Shown here: piece after piece, positions 9,201 to 18,284 of the stretch
Layout of the letters: each line of letters begins with the position of its first letter
How positions within the stretch are numbered: position 1 is the stretch's first letter
Assembly: GCA_036337945.1 (NCBI GenBank)
Contig: JAYZDF010000015.1
Coordinates: 1 to 64,000 of the forward strand
Length of the DNA stretch: 64,000 nt
DNA from: JAYZDF01 sp036337945
GTDB taxonomy: Bacteria > Myxococcota > Kuafuiibacteriia > Kuafuiibacteriales > Kuafuiibacteriaceae
Direction: 5' to 3'
Notes under the pieces: generated by a model
The model's database searches: none
What the model was told of the DNA's origin: nothing
What the model saw: the letters and a program-made list of their open reading frames with translations, nothing else
Made by a program: the position numbers and the translations under genes

Positions 9201-9382
9201 CAATCATCTGAATCAACGAGCCGGGGTAATATTGCGTTGTCTCCAAGAACAATCCGATTCGACTGCTCTGGAGTCATCTGGGGAGTTAGGCATTCGTCAA
9301 CCTCAATGGACGAGCATGCTGCGCCCGCGAGATACAGAAGAAGAACTGAAGAAAAGTGGCGATATGTCAGGGGTGTATTCAT
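6281..9382 (-). CDS. Large lipoprotein: beta-propeller, two c-type haem motifs and Ig-like domain
   Basis: A protein of 1033 aa starting MNTPLTYRHF. The N-terminal hydrophobic segment ends in LAGAACSS, a loose lipobox, so it is probably a lipoprotein. The middle (about 110-470) has YVTN-type propeller repeats (VALVFIEELDLVVV, RKKLYVSLGGASSVAIV, ARLYVASHRSG). Two CXXCH haem-c motifs follow, CSSCHVKG near residue 490 and CAGCHPGP near residue 597, in a layout like the MauG/di-haem peroxidase-like modules joined to propellers. Then comes a bacterial Ig-like domain (about 690-790: ILTFSYPVDSS, ITSSDALL). The C-terminus looks like a beta-sandwich. It probably sits at the outer membrane and handles electron transfer or oxidative modification; the substrate is unknown. 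It is monocistronic, and a palindrome lies about 55 nt upstream. Confidence 0.75.
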   Translation of the reverse strand: MNTPLTYRHFSSVLLLYLAGAACSSIEVDECLTPQMTPEQSNRIVLGDNAILPRLVDSDDCRDAKLTWNLTAKPNASQSIPFFDDAYWEFIPDVAGTYEFHLRSDGGDTDVAWTAKAVSHTEQAFHNYNYYPSSTAVVQVRDELWTAGVYSPEIARNKIADGSPLPTITVGPWPVALVFIEELDLVVVAQKANDRIGLVDAASGRLQKTIWVGDEPNNLVWDPARKKLYVSLGGASSVAIVDLSKEVLIKTVSAVFDPLAMALDAENARLYVASHRSGQTEQFPYPDTDVAEEKDIAVIDVNLMENIGYMLEVASTINHLFFDAESRKLWMSATTNDIEGQLNDPAVESFQHELVVLKTEVGMADRLNETDLTRQSSSTGPAANIHGFALCGSSIYVAAESSNSVVVLDKQTLNEIDRVTGIDTPRAVVCVNGEAWVYASNAKELIQLGSDNTKRTHALSLNDSRTDSEKLGYSIFHTAGDGPGNNRSCSSCHVKGLSDGVIWNAGPITNQKLTRPIRWGEGTSRIGWDGYVGSIKISGYVGGATTNTRPTTSEAVGLGDYLASLMPPPAANQWTQRNGELTELGRQGKDIFMGKASCAGCHPGPISTSRIAFENGFTEGKTDVPSLIDLERIGAWYKNGSKRTLRDAVTGALDYLNISLSSDETSLLVRYVQEITAREFFVLSTNLANSAQNFPRSQPIILTFSYPVDSSAENLAKINLVDANDSVIELTYNVNGRHLELTPSSSLAPQSTYRISIPSSFLSQSGKAAREELLTMITSSDALLKLEGEYTWTINNPALDFATQTFDPNRTLASVVPFQAKPQIDGSSVVLDFGQDLIYNDFFIVSGTQLMTNDLPVPVGPSFGNGSALQAEAQDTDGDGVVDSAAGTLTLSGPGFDLPNVSFSIDKLVPTSTICTPASTGDYLVEIDRTDSGISISWGTTPALGLYVTSPSANLPGGPGQKISGGDAYFVVEAEGLAGFSAPVRYGETVPGGNENTAFHDGPAGGASLEKGQCVHFSVITTDFKISKTIVEW

Positions 9383-9435
9383 GAAAATACCTCGAGAGCT
9401 CGATTTATTCGCTCGGAAAACCAATACAACCATGC

Positions 9436-9456
9436 TTTGTACAAGTTTCGTACAAA
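9436..9456. promoter_or_regulatory. Inverted repeat upstream of the cytochrome lipoprotein
   Basis: Perfect 7-bp arms TTTGTAC and GTACAAA separated by 7 nt. It lies about 55 nt upstream of the start at 9382 and 216 nt upstream of the divergent HEAT-repeat gene. Position and symmetry fit a dimeric repressor or activator site. No regulator can be named. Confidence 0.4.
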
Positions 9457-9672
9457 TACAATCAAATTCTCGAAGAGAGTATTAGCCCAATAGAATCAAT
9501 ATCTTAACGAAATATCACTTCAAAATTCGGGCGCATATTCCTTCTCAATCATGGGGAGTACGTGCCTGAAAACCCGTACATTAAGTTTACAATTCATTCG
9601 TGACTTCTCGATAAATTACCGTAGATTCCCTGTTTACGACGGTCTGATTGCGCTTATGTTAGCAACGTTCAA

Positions 9673-12348
9673 ATGAAGACTGACCTTCTCGCTTTTTCAG
9701 AGAGCCCTGCCCAACAGGCGCTCGTGAATCTTGCCCGTTTGACCTGGAATCTCAACACATCCGTTGAGTCAGTCCAACGTCTTCAAAAGAATCCACCGAA
9801 ACTCATTGTTATTGATGACGAATCACTCTTTGTCGACGGACTTTCACTTGTTAAACAATTTCAAAACTTCGAAGATAGTCCAATACCTTGTCTATTTATC
9901 CGTCGAGCGGCTGAATCGATCGACCTAAATATACTTACTCAAATAGGAATCCGTTGCCTACTTCATCCAAGAGATTTCAGCGGATTATTCCAACAAATTC
10001 AAAAAGAACTTACGCTTCCGGAAACGAAACTTTCAATGACCGTTTCAGAAGTGATTGCGAGACACGAAGAAAGTTTTGAAGCATTAGACCCAGTCTTACA
10101 TTCTGGTATCAAATCGTCGGTTCTGGAGCAGTGTATAAGTTTTCTAATCTTTTCAAAGCCACCTCATGAACGGCAACATGCCTTTCAAGCCTTTGTTGAA
10201 AACTCAAGCTCACCTGAGTGTAGAGATATAACAATAAAGTTGTGGTCCAAAACCCAATCCTTAGACTTCTCCGAAATAACCCAGTTGCTGGGCTACCCCA
10301 ATCAGTCACTGGACGTAACACTCGGGCTTCTGAGCCAATTGAGAAAGTTTCAATTGGGACCAGAGAGGCTTTCACAGCTTGAATCTATCTTTAAACAATC
10401 CCAGAAAATCATCCAAGCCGACCTGCTAGACCTGATCCTTGGAAACCTAAGGAAACTAAGTCACGTAAGTCGAACATCGGTATACGAAGAGCTTCAGGGC
10501 GGAAGGCACACAACTCAAACAACTTGGTCAAAAATCCAAAGTTTGATTGCCAATGAATCAGCGCGAAAGACTCAACAAAAAAACAAAACTACAGTCGATG
10601 TTCTATTTAACTCCAGCCTTTCGGCAAAAGACCGGATAGGTATACTCGGAGACATTGGAGATGATCTCGCCAAAGAAGAGTTACAGGCGGCACTCGTTCG
10701 TTTACTTTGCGATAAAGATAAATCAGTAGCACTCAACGCACTCACTATTTTGCTGAGCGAATCGCATTGGACGGTGAAGCTCGCTGAAAGAGTAACTCTA
10801 GATCAACAAATCCCAACAGACTTCAGACAAGCAACTCTACTGTCGACAATACAAAGGGCGCCCGGTCGTGAACTGCGAAAGCTTGTCGACACACTTATCA
10901 GCGATACCTCGTTTCAAAATGAAGCCATCCTCCTCAAAGCGTTACAACTCACTGGAGATAAGCAACATGAATTTCTCGAAATCATTTGTACTTCGGAAAA
11001 TTATCCAACGAAATGGCGGTGTTGGAGCCTTCGATATTTGAGCAGCCAAAACTCATCGAAGGTGAAGCAAATTTGCGAGATTCTTCATAATCAAAGCGAG
11101 AGAAACCTTCGCGGCCTGGCGTGGCGAATTTATCTCTCGTCTGCTGAGACGCTGCAACAGCTGAACTATGAAAGATTCTCTTCCCAGATTCCGATAGAGC
11201 ACCTTCAAGATGCGTTAGACGGACTTGCGACTCAAGCAGCTTGGGCAACTCATATCCTCTTGCCTCTCGCACAAGATAATAAACAATCGATCCAGGTGAG
11301 ACAGAGGTCACTTTCACTACTACAGTCTTCAGCGACACCGTTTCTCCGGGCAAATCAAATCAACGAATTGCGCGAAAGACTGAAGGCACTCAAAAAAGTC
11401 TCTGAGCCGCACCATAAACCACCGCCTCTACCCAGAAAGGACGACGAAAGTTTTGCGAAAACGCAAGAAGCCGAACCTGTTTCAAGTGACTTACAAAACT
11501 ATATTCCGGGAGCTGACTTTACAAAACCTGCTCCTGCTCGACTACCGTCTGAAGCTATACAGCCAGTTTCTGAGCACAGTGATGCTTTCAAAATAAGCGC
11601 TGAGTCCTCGGACCTTTTCGAAGATATTGAAGCTACGAAGACTCAAGAAGAGGATGCACATAGAACTGACACCTCTTCTACCGACTACAATCGCTTACTC
11701 CACGAAGCCCTTAGCTCTCAAGATCACTTACTGGAAAAGCTAGGTGACCTCGTAAAACAAACTGAGTGCCCAGACGAAATAAGATGCAAGGCCCTCGAGG
11801 CTGCTTTGGCTATCGCACCGCAATCAGAGGATACTCGTCAAATCATCGAGGTGGCCATACAAAGTGGAAAAACGGAATTGCAGCATCAAGCACTAGCGCC
11901 AGACATTCACCAATCTGGCTGGTCTTTAGAAACTCTCAGAAACGCCGTCTATGATTTAGGTAATGATATTAGCGTGAGAATACGTGCCCTACGTTCACTG
12001 CAATCTTCTTCACTGACCAAAGAACAATTTACTGCGGCTTGTGAGCAGTTATTCTACGACTATGATGGTGAGATTCGACGCTCAGCCCTCGAACTTGTCT
12101 TCCCGTCTATTCGATTCGCCCACTCATCAGACGTAGAAAACCAACTCATCAATCTAAGTGAGGAACATCCTTCAAGCCGCGCAAGGTGTTCCGCTGCGCT
12201 CGCGCTTGGCGCCTTCGGCAAACACAAAGCCTACGAATATTTGAAAAGAGAAAAAGGAAAGCTATTTAAAAGCAGTGATTTTCGAAAGGCTGCTAATCAA
12301 TCAATTACCCTTTTACAACAACGCCTCGGAATTAATAGCGACGATTAG
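9673..12348 (+). CDS. HEAT-repeat protein with degenerate receiver domain
   Basis: A protein of 891 aa without signal peptide. Residues about 1-115 look like a response-regulator receiver fold: LIVIDDESLFVDGLSLV resembles the strand-3 phosphoacceptor and MDGLEL segment, and RCLLHPRD the strand-5 'LLKPF' segment, but the usual Lys is His and the N-terminal acidic pair is not evident. It may therefore not be phosphorylated normally. Residues about 200-570 and 680-885 are alpha-helical repeats of HEAT type (for example SVALNALTILLSE, IRRSALELVFPS, RARCSAALALGAFG). They are split by a Pro/Ser/Glu-rich linker (about 575-670). HEAT solenoids bind other proteins, so a scaffold role is likely; the partner is unknown. 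The gene is flanked by divergent and convergent neighbours and is probably transcribed alone. Confidence 0.7.
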   Translation: MKTDLLAFSESPAQQALVNLARLTWNLNTSVESVQRLQKNPPKLIVIDDESLFVDGLSLVKQFQNFEDSPIPCLFIRRAAESIDLNILTQIGIRCLLHPRDFSGLFQQIQKELTLPETKLSMTVSEVIARHEESFEALDPVLHSGIKSSVLEQCISFLIFSKPPHERQHAFQAFVENSSSPECRDITIKLWSKTQSLDFSEITQLLGYPNQSLDVTLGLLSQLRKFQLGPERLSQLESIFKQSQKIIQADLLDLILGNLRKLSHVSRTSVYEELQGGRHTTQTTWSKIQSLIANESARKTQQKNKTTVDVLFNSSLSAKDRIGILGDIGDDLAKEELQAALVRLLCDKDKSVALNALTILLSESHWTVKLAERVTLDQQIPTDFRQATLLSTIQRAPGRELRKLVDTLISDTSFQNEAILLKALQLTGDKQHEFLEIICTSENYPTKWRCWSLRYLSSQNSSKVKQICEILHNQSERNLRGLAWRIYLSSAETLQQLNYERFSSQIPIEHLQDALDGLATQAAWATHILLPLAQDNKQSIQVRQRSLSLLQSSATPFLRANQINELRERLKALKKVSEPHHKPPPLPRKDDESFAKTQEAEPVSSDLQNYIPGADFTKPAPARLPSEAIQPVSEHSDAFKISAESSDLFEDIEATKTQEEDAHRTDTSSTDYNRLLHEALSSQDHLLEKLGDLVKQTECPDEIRCKALEAALAIAPQSEDTRQIIEVAIQSGKTELQHQALAPDIHQSGWSLETLRNAVYDLGNDISVRIRALRSLQSSSLTKEQFTAACEQLFYDYDGEIRRSALELVFPSIRFAHSSDVENQLINLSEEHPSSRARCSAALALGAFGKHKAYEYLKREKGKLFKSSDFRKAANQSITLLQQRLGINSDD

Positions 12349-12376
12349 TTGAAGTTGCGGCTTTGCAGTAAGTTAC

Positions 12377-15300
12377 TCAGTTCGCTGGAGCCGCGACGAC
12401 GGAGGTCGTTTCTTGGCTGGAATCTGAGACAGCCGTAGGCTCTTTTGAACCTCGGAAATCATTAAAGATAGAGTAGAGAACGGGCACCATGATCAAAGTG
12501 AGAACTGTTGCTACCCCGAGCCCAAAAATAACCGCTACGGCCATCGGACCCCACCAAGTCGCACTTTGAGAAGCGGTTATCCACTTGAACGCTCGAAAGT
12601 CGAAGGACAAACCGATAGCCATCGGAATGAGACCAAGAATAGTCGTTATCGCGGTCAACATCACCGGGCGTAATCGCGTGTACCCAGCTCTAATGATCGC
12701 ATCTTGAACGGATAAACCTCTTTGTATGAGTTGCTCGATATAGTCCAACAACACAATTGCGTTATTAACCACAACCCCAGCCAAGGAAATGACCCCCAGA
12801 CCTGTCATCATGATACCGAACGGCGTACCGGTGACCATAAGCCCCAAAAAGACTCCGATAAGCGAAAGCACTACCGTTACCATCACAATTACAGGAATAT
12901 CGTAGCGATTGAACTGGCTCACGAGCACTATCAGAATCAAAAAGCCAGCAATGACAAAAGCCCGACCCAAAAATTCTGATGCAGCCTGCTCTTCATCTTG
13001 TGCACCGCCAATTCTCGCGCTTACTCCGTCAGGTAGGGTTGTTTTTTGGTCGAGGAACGCCTGAACAGCCTGACGAACGGAGTTGGGATTTTCGCCTTCT
13101 TTTACATTACCGCTTATCGTGACTACGAGGTCTTGGTCTATATGCCTAATTGTACCACTCCCGCCAGAAAGCTCCTCGAACGCGACAGACGACAGAGGGA
13201 CTTGAAAGGTCTTAGGGCTCGTATCAATTCGGCCCGGGATCCGAAGTGCCAAGACCGCTTGAAGATTGTCACGATATTCGGGCATAAGTTCCACCTTTAC
13301 ATCGTACTCATCCTCTCCATCACGTATACTCGTCGCACTTGTACCAGCAATTGCCGTTCTGATGGTGCTTGCGACCCCTTGAGTACTCGCGCCTACCCTT
13401 TTGGCTCGAGCACGATCAATTCGTAGTTTCATTTCGGGCCGTCCTACTTTGTAGTCATGTGAGAGTTCAGCAATACCATCCACATCCTTCAAAAGGCTTC
13501 GGCGAAGGGCGACGGCGGCTTCGCCGACCTTGTCGAAGTTGTCTCCGCTGACCTCTACTGCGACATCCGCCCCAACAGGTGGCCCCATCCGTTCTTTCTC
13601 GATTTTTATCTCTGCACCCGGAATGAGAACAAACTGCGCACGTAGTCGATCGATGGTTTCGGTCGTCGGCTCAACCCGAATTTTTTCGCCTTCTTTCGCT
13701 GTATTTTTATCAGGCAAGAAGTCCACGGTAATACGAGCTTGCTGAGGTGCAGCTTGAGAACCGGACAACGGATCTCCTCCGCCAGCAATGCCGGTTTCTG
13801 CAACGTACACATCTACATTTTCTTGGGCTAATAATAGATTCTCGATTTGCCGAACCAGTTTATCGGTCGCCTCCAGATCAGTACCGTCTGGAGCACGAAG
13901 AGAGATTGTTGCACGATTGGGCTCGGTTTCTGGAAAAAATTCAACACCGTGGTTCAGAGCTCCGTAAAGAACAAAAGTACCAACGAAAATTACCGCGCCA
14001 AGACCTGCAACGAGGTATCGTCGCTTAATCGAAAGTTCTAGCAAGCGAACATAAGACTGCATGAAGCTGGACTGCGGATTAATCGGCTTGGTTTCGTCGT
14101 CTTCTACCGTTCGCGACGCATCAATTTTTACGTACTTTGAAGTAAGGACGGGAAGCACACCAATGGCGACCACCAAACTAGCAATGAGTACAACGATGAT
14201 GGTTTTGGGCATGTAACCCATGAATTGCCCCATTATTCCGGTCCAGAAAACAAGTGGGAGAAAAGCGGCTACCGTTGTTGCCGTACTCGCGATGACCGCA
14301 AGAGATACTTCTTCAGTACCTTTCACGGAAGCCTCAACTAAGCCTGCTCCTCTTTCGGCGTGGCGGTAAATATTTTCGACGATGACAATCGCATTGTCGA
14401 CCAACATTCCCAAGACCAGAATGAGTGAAAACAACACAATCATGTTCAGCGTGAAACCTAAAACCGCGAGCACAATCATTCCGAGCAACATAGATGTTGG
14501 GATCGCAAAAGCGACAAAAAGACTGTTGCGTACGCCCATTGCAAAAAGGAGTACCGCAACGACTAGAATCAACGCGGTGATGATTCCGTTTTCGAGTTCG
14601 CTCACCATGTCGTTGATCATCTTCGATTGATCTCCAAGGAAACGAAAGCGAACAGAAGCTGGCCAACTTTTCCCGTTCGCTTTTTCCTGGGTAAGTCTTT
14701 TTACACCGTTTACGACCTCAAGAATATTTGAACCAGTCCGCTTACTCACTCCAATGGAGAGCGCGGTTTGGCCATTCATGCGGGCGTAAGACTTTCTTTC
14801 TTCGTACCCATCAACGACTCTTGCGACATCTCTGAGCAATACAGGTCGGTCACCTACTCTTTTCAGCGCAACAATCTCTAGATCCTCAGCTGTCTTAAAG
14901 TCACCGGGGACACGTAAAAGAAAATTAGCATCGCCACTACGAATATTCCCGCCTGGGATATTGACGTTCTCGGAGCGGAGAGCGTTCGTAACGTCATCGA
15001 GCTTGAGCCCCAATTGCGACAAGCGAAACGGATCAACCTGAACTTTGATTTCGCGGTCCCTCGCACCTGTGATGGTAGCATCGAGAACACCCGACAGCTT
15101 TCGGTAATCTTCAGATAGTTCGTCGCCAAGTTCCTTGAGTCGATATTCGGGGATATTTCCAGCCAACGTTACAATGACGACAGGAACATCGCTGAACGAT
15201 ATCTCGCGGACAGAGGGTTCTTCGACATCGGCGGGGAGCTTTGTTTTCGCACGATTGACCCTGTCTCGAACTTGCTGCAGGGCGTCCTCAATAACGACCT

Positions 15301-15589
15301 CGGGCTCAAATTCAAGCGTGATGATACTCGCACCCTCCACCGATGATGAAGACATCTTTTTGATGTCTTTCAACGATGCAAGTTCGTTTTCGAGAGGAGT
15401 GGTCACAAGGCTCTCGATATCCCGCGGTGACACTCCAACGTGAGGTGTTGAGATCAACACGACGGGAATCTTCACATCCGGCGTTGATTCGCGGGGCAGA
15501 TACGAAAAGTATACGTAGCCTCCGAAAAGTATGACCATGAAGAGGACCAGACGAACAACCGCCTGCCGATTGATCAAGCCAAGGATCAT
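12377..15589 (-). CDS. RND multidrug/metabolite efflux pump, inner-membrane subunit
   Basis: A protein of 1070 aa, typical for the AcrB/HAE-1 family of proton-driven RND pumps. It starts MILGLINRQAVVRLVLFMVILFGG (first transmembrane helix) with the two large periplasmic loops and two six-helix blocks expected. The proton-relay region of TM4 is clear (LVLGMLVDNAIVIVENIYR), and the second half shows GVVVNNAIVLLDYI. The periplasmic DN/DC parts include PRDIESLVTTPLENEL, typical of this family. Its ATG overlaps the stop of the adaptor gene by 4 nt (ATGA), so the three-gene set is an operon. The exported substrate cannot be read from the sequence. It is convergent with the HEAT-repeat gene. Confidence 0.95.
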   Translation of the reverse strand: MILGLINRQAVVRLVLFMVILFGGYVYFSYLPRESTPDVKIPVVLISTPHVGVSPRDIESLVTTPLENELASLKDIKKMSSSSVEGASIITLEFEPEVVIEDALQQVRDRVNRAKTKLPADVEEPSVREISFSDVPVVIVTLAGNIPEYRLKELGDELSEDYRKLSGVLDATITGARDREIKVQVDPFRLSQLGLKLDDVTNALRSENVNIPGGNIRSGDANFLLRVPGDFKTAEDLEIVALKRVGDRPVLLRDVARVVDGYEERKSYARMNGQTALSIGVSKRTGSNILEVVNGVKRLTQEKANGKSWPASVRFRFLGDQSKMINDMVSELENGIITALILVVAVLLFAMGVRNSLFVAFAIPTSMLLGMIVLAVLGFTLNMIVLFSLILVLGMLVDNAIVIVENIYRHAERGAGLVEASVKGTEEVSLAVIASTATTVAAFLPLVFWTGIMGQFMGYMPKTIIVVLIASLVVAIGVLPVLTSKYVKIDASRTVEDDETKPINPQSSFMQSYVRLLELSIKRRYLVAGLGAVIFVGTFVLYGALNHGVEFFPETEPNRATISLRAPDGTDLEATDKLVRQIENLLLAQENVDVYVAETGIAGGGDPLSGSQAAPQQARITVDFLPDKNTAKEGEKIRVEPTTETIDRLRAQFVLIPGAEIKIEKERMGPPVGADVAVEVSGDNFDKVGEAAVALRRSLLKDVDGIAELSHDYKVGRPEMKLRIDRARAKRVGASTQGVASTIRTAIAGTSATSIRDGEDEYDVKVELMPEYRDNLQAVLALRIPGRIDTSPKTFQVPLSSVAFEELSGGSGTIRHIDQDLVVTISGNVKEGENPNSVRQAVQAFLDQKTTLPDGVSARIGGAQDEEQAASEFLGRAFVIAGFLILIVLVSQFNRYDIPVIVMVTVVLSLIGVFLGLMVTGTPFGIMMTGLGVISLAGVVVNNAIVLLDYIEQLIQRGLSVQDAIIRAGYTRLRPVMLTAITTILGLIPMAIGLSFDFRAFKWITASQSATWWGPMAVAVIFGLGVATVLTLIMVPVLYSIFNDFRGSKEPTAVSDSSQETTSVVAAPAN

Positions 15590-16668
15590 TGGGCTTTATC
15601 CCCCTCAAGCTTCACAACAATAACATCGTCCCCGTCGTTGAGTTCTCTATGTCCACGAATGATGACTTCGTCGTCTGCCTGGATACCATCAGCTATGATA
15701 ACTGAATGACCGCGGAGTTTATCGATCTTTAAAGGTCTCCATTTCGCTTTTTTCTCTTCGACGACAAAAACTCCATTTCCGTCTTTACCTGTCACTAAAG
15801 CAAACTGGGGAATCGCAACAGAGCGTTCATTGCTCTTGCTGCTAATTGTTACGGTTCCTAGCATACCCGGTCTTAGCGCATAGCTTTTGTTGGGCACGTC
15901 AATTTCAGCAATAAAGGTCCTCGTTTCAAGGTCAGCTGCCGGTCCAACTCGGCTCACCTTTGCATCAATTGTAGATGCGCCGCCATCAAGACGAATAAGA
16001 GCTGGAACACCTTTCTTGATCCAGCGAATGTCGCGATCGGAAACCGAGACCGTAACTTTGACCGAGTCCGTCTTTTCGACCATTATAACCATTTGCCCTG
16101 GAGCCAAAACTTCTCCTACTTCCAAGTTGGTACGGCTCACTACACCATTAAAAGGTGCGCGAATTCTCGAGCGTCGCGCATTTATTGCAGCAAGGCGATG
16201 TCCCGCTTGTGCTGTCTTGAGTCGAGCTGATGCCTGAACTTGCCGAGTTTTCGGCATACTTTCTCCAGCGGTTTTTACGAGTTCCATCTCGTATTGAGCC
16301 AGTTCAAGATTGGCTTTCGCTTGAGCTAACTGAGCATCTGCTACATCGCGATTAACCCAGGCAAGTTCCTGTCCTTTTTTCACTCGGTCGCCTCGCTGCA
16401 CGAAAAGTTTCTGCACAAAACCACCTGTCGCTGAAGCGAGGCGTGAACGCCGCGAACTTTCGACTTCTGCCGGCAAACGCAAGGATAAGGTTTGTGACTC
16501 TGCGCTCACGGTCATCGTTTCTACCCGAATCGCGTTGGCATTAATACCGGAACTCAATGCGTCTTTGGGCTTTGCTGCGGACGCATCGTTCGATGGACTT
16601 TGGCAGCCAGCGAAGCTCAGCACCGCCAGGGAAATCATCAATACACTTCTCAGCCTAACCATAAACAC
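15586..16668 (-). CDS. RND efflux periplasmic adaptor (membrane fusion protein), lipoprotein
   Basis: A protein of 360 aa from a GTG at 16668; a GGAG Shine-Dalgarno overlapping the upstream stop lies 7 nt before it. The N-terminus ends in LSFAGCQSP, a lipobox, so it should be anchored by lipid in the inner membrane facing the periplasm. It has the HlyD/AcrA layout: barrel-lipoyl strand (FVQKLFVQRGDRVKKGQELAW), a short alpha-hairpin (about 115-165), the second lipoyl half (RIRAPFNGVVSRTNLEVGEVL) and beta-barrel and membrane-proximal domains. It couples the pump to the outer-membrane channel encoded just upstream (2 nt gap) and overlaps the pump gene by 4 nt. Confidence 0.95.
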   Translation of the reverse strand: MFMVRLRSVLMISLAVLSFAGCQSPSNDASAAKPKDALSSGINANAIRVETMTVSAESQTLSLRLPAEVESSRRSRLASATGGFVQKLFVQRGDRVKKGQELAWVNRDVADAQLAQAKANLELAQYEMELVKTAGESMPKTRQVQASARLKTAQAGHRLAAINARRSRIRAPFNGVVSRTNLEVGEVLAPGQMVIMVEKTDSVKVTVSVSDRDIRWIKKGVPALIRLDGGASTIDAKVSRVGPAADLETRTFIAEIDVPNKSYALRPGMLGTVTISSKSNERSVAIPQFALVTGKDGNGVFVVEEKKAKWRPLKIDKLRGHSVIIADGIQADDEVIIRGHRELNDGDDVIVVKLEGDKAQ

Positions 16669-16670
16669 AC

Positions 16671-18017
16671 CTATTCTCCCGTTGTGACGAACTCTGTCAG
16701 TCGCCCCACGGCTTTTTTCATCCGAAGTTCTGCAATACGAGCTTTCACCTGGGCATCTATAAAACTCATTTCCGCTTCGCGCTTTGTTTGCTCACTCTCG
16801 AGCAAGTTCTGCGCTGTAGACTCTCCAATTCTCCGAAGAACCTCTTGATCTAAGAGTGCGGCGCGCGCGGCACGAACTCGTTTCTCTGCAGCCGCTGTGA
16901 GTCGACTTGCTGTCGTCAATTCAGAAAGGGCACCAGATACTTGAAGCTTCACCATATTCTTGAGGCCTCTCATGTCTTCTTCAAGCGCTTCGATGGCTAC
17001 TTTTGCTTGGCCGGTTCTCACCATTTCGGTCAGAAACGCGTTGGGTGACCACGCAATGACCGCTTGAATGGCCCAAGTTGTTTCAAACTCCCCAGAAGGT
17101 GGGAAGATTCGATTATTGGGGTTCGCTGTCTCGATATTCCCATCAATAGAGAAGCTTGGAAATTGTCCGCTAAAATGGAGGCGGCGCTGATTTTCCTGAA
17201 TCTGCTGGGCGACATCGAGCGCCTTTAGTTCTGGGCGATTCGAAAGAGCATCCCCATATGCTTGGTCAAAACGGGGTCGCGCTTCGAGTAGTGATTTAGA
17301 GATATCAAAATCGAAACGAGGTAGGCTACTGCGCTCGCCATACCCGAGCGCTAAAGCAAGTTCGAGCTCCATCAGTTGATTCATGCCCTCGACCTGGATG
17401 AGTTCAGATTCGAGCGCGGCTACCTGAGCTTCAAGCGCAAGAATCGCGCTCTTGGTACTGGCACCAGCATTCACTAAACGCGATAAATCAGTAATGCGAC
17501 CATTCAAAGTTTTTAGGCCTTGTCGCATGACTTCCGCCGCCTCACGGGAGGCAATCAATGTAAATGCTCGAGAAGCTACAGTTTCTGCCACCGCTTGGGT
17601 CTGTTCCGCGAGCTGAGCTTCTTCTAGGTCCAAGGTAAGGTGGACAATCTTGTACAGAGCTGGACGTCTCGAAATGTATTCCATGACCGGAATTGAAACC
17701 GAGGCTTGAAAGGAATAGGTCTCAAGAAATTGAGGGAAGACGACACCAGGGGCTAACTCGGGAAAAACTTCCTCAGAGAGCTTGCGAAAGGTTCCGGAAA
17801 CTTGAGCTCTTGGTGCGAAAGCGCTCAGCGAACGGTCTGCTTCATATTTAGCGGCGCTTCTCTCTGCGCGCGCTCGACCTAAAGCGGGTGATTGCCGGAC
17901 AGCTTGGCGCATCAGTTCTTGAAGGTTTATCTTTTCCGGAACTTCAGCCAGGGCAGTCGAGACGGTGAAAGCCGAGGTCGCGATGAGAGCGACTGTTGCA
18001 AATACTGAGTAGTTCAT
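16671..18017 (-). CDS. TolC-family outer-membrane efflux protein
   Basis: About 448 aa from the ATG at 18017, chosen because it gives a clean signal peptide (MNYSVFATVALIATSAFTVSTALA, written here as positions 1-24 of the protein). An alternative start at 18092 adds 25 residues without a signal-like character. The mature part has the TolC repeat architecture: two long coiled-coil halves with conserved INLQELMRQAVRQSPAL at the start and Arg/Glu/Ala-rich helices, including NRPELKALDVAQQ in the middle. Such proteins form the trimeric outer-membrane duct of RND pumps. It is the first gene of the operon with the adaptor and pump that follow; no regulator gene is adjacent. Confidence 0.93.
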   Translation of the reverse strand: MNYSVFATVALIATSAFTVSTALAEVPEKINLQELMRQAVRQSPALGRARAERSAAKYEADRSLSAFAPRAQVSGTFRKLSEEVFPELAPGVVFPQFLETYSFQASVSIPVMEYISRRPALYKIVHLTLDLEEAQLAEQTQAVAETVASRAFTLIASREAAEVMRQGLKTLNGRITDLSRLVNAGASTKSAILALEAQVAALESELIQVEGMNQLMELELALALGYGERSSLPRFDFDISKSLLEARPRFDQAYGDALSNRPELKALDVAQQIQENQRRLHFSGQFPSFSIDGNIETANPNNRIFPPSGEFETTWAIQAVIAWSPNAFLTEMVRTGQAKVAIEALEEDMRGLKNMVKLQVSGALSELTTASRLTAAAEKRVRAARAALLDQEVLRRIGESTAQNLLESEQTKREAEMSFIDAQVKARIAELRMKKAVGRLTEFVTTGE

Positions 18018-18284
18018 GCTGACCAATCCCGGCGTCGAAACACCTTGAAGCGACGACCATAAAGAAGCGAACCTAAGCATTCGCATTCCCATGACACAGC
18101 CTGCGGGGTTTGTAGAACGGTTTGAACTAACATTCTAGCGAAAAATCATAACGAAGGGTCCGTGGATCCTGATCGCCTTTCATGGCATTTATCAGGTCAA
18201 AGTCGGCGCAGAGTGTAGTTTTTCGGCTCTAAGAAAACGAGTTAACCCTAAACAACCAAGGTTCATCTTGCAGGTGGCAACTCA

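Noticed and set aside
12349..12376. Possible terminator between the convergent HEAT and RND genes
   Set aside because: No stem followed by a T-run is visible in the 28 nt.
14334..14666. Long open frames antisense or out of frame within the RND pump gene
   Set aside because: The pump has all family motifs across the same stretch; these are compositional shadows.
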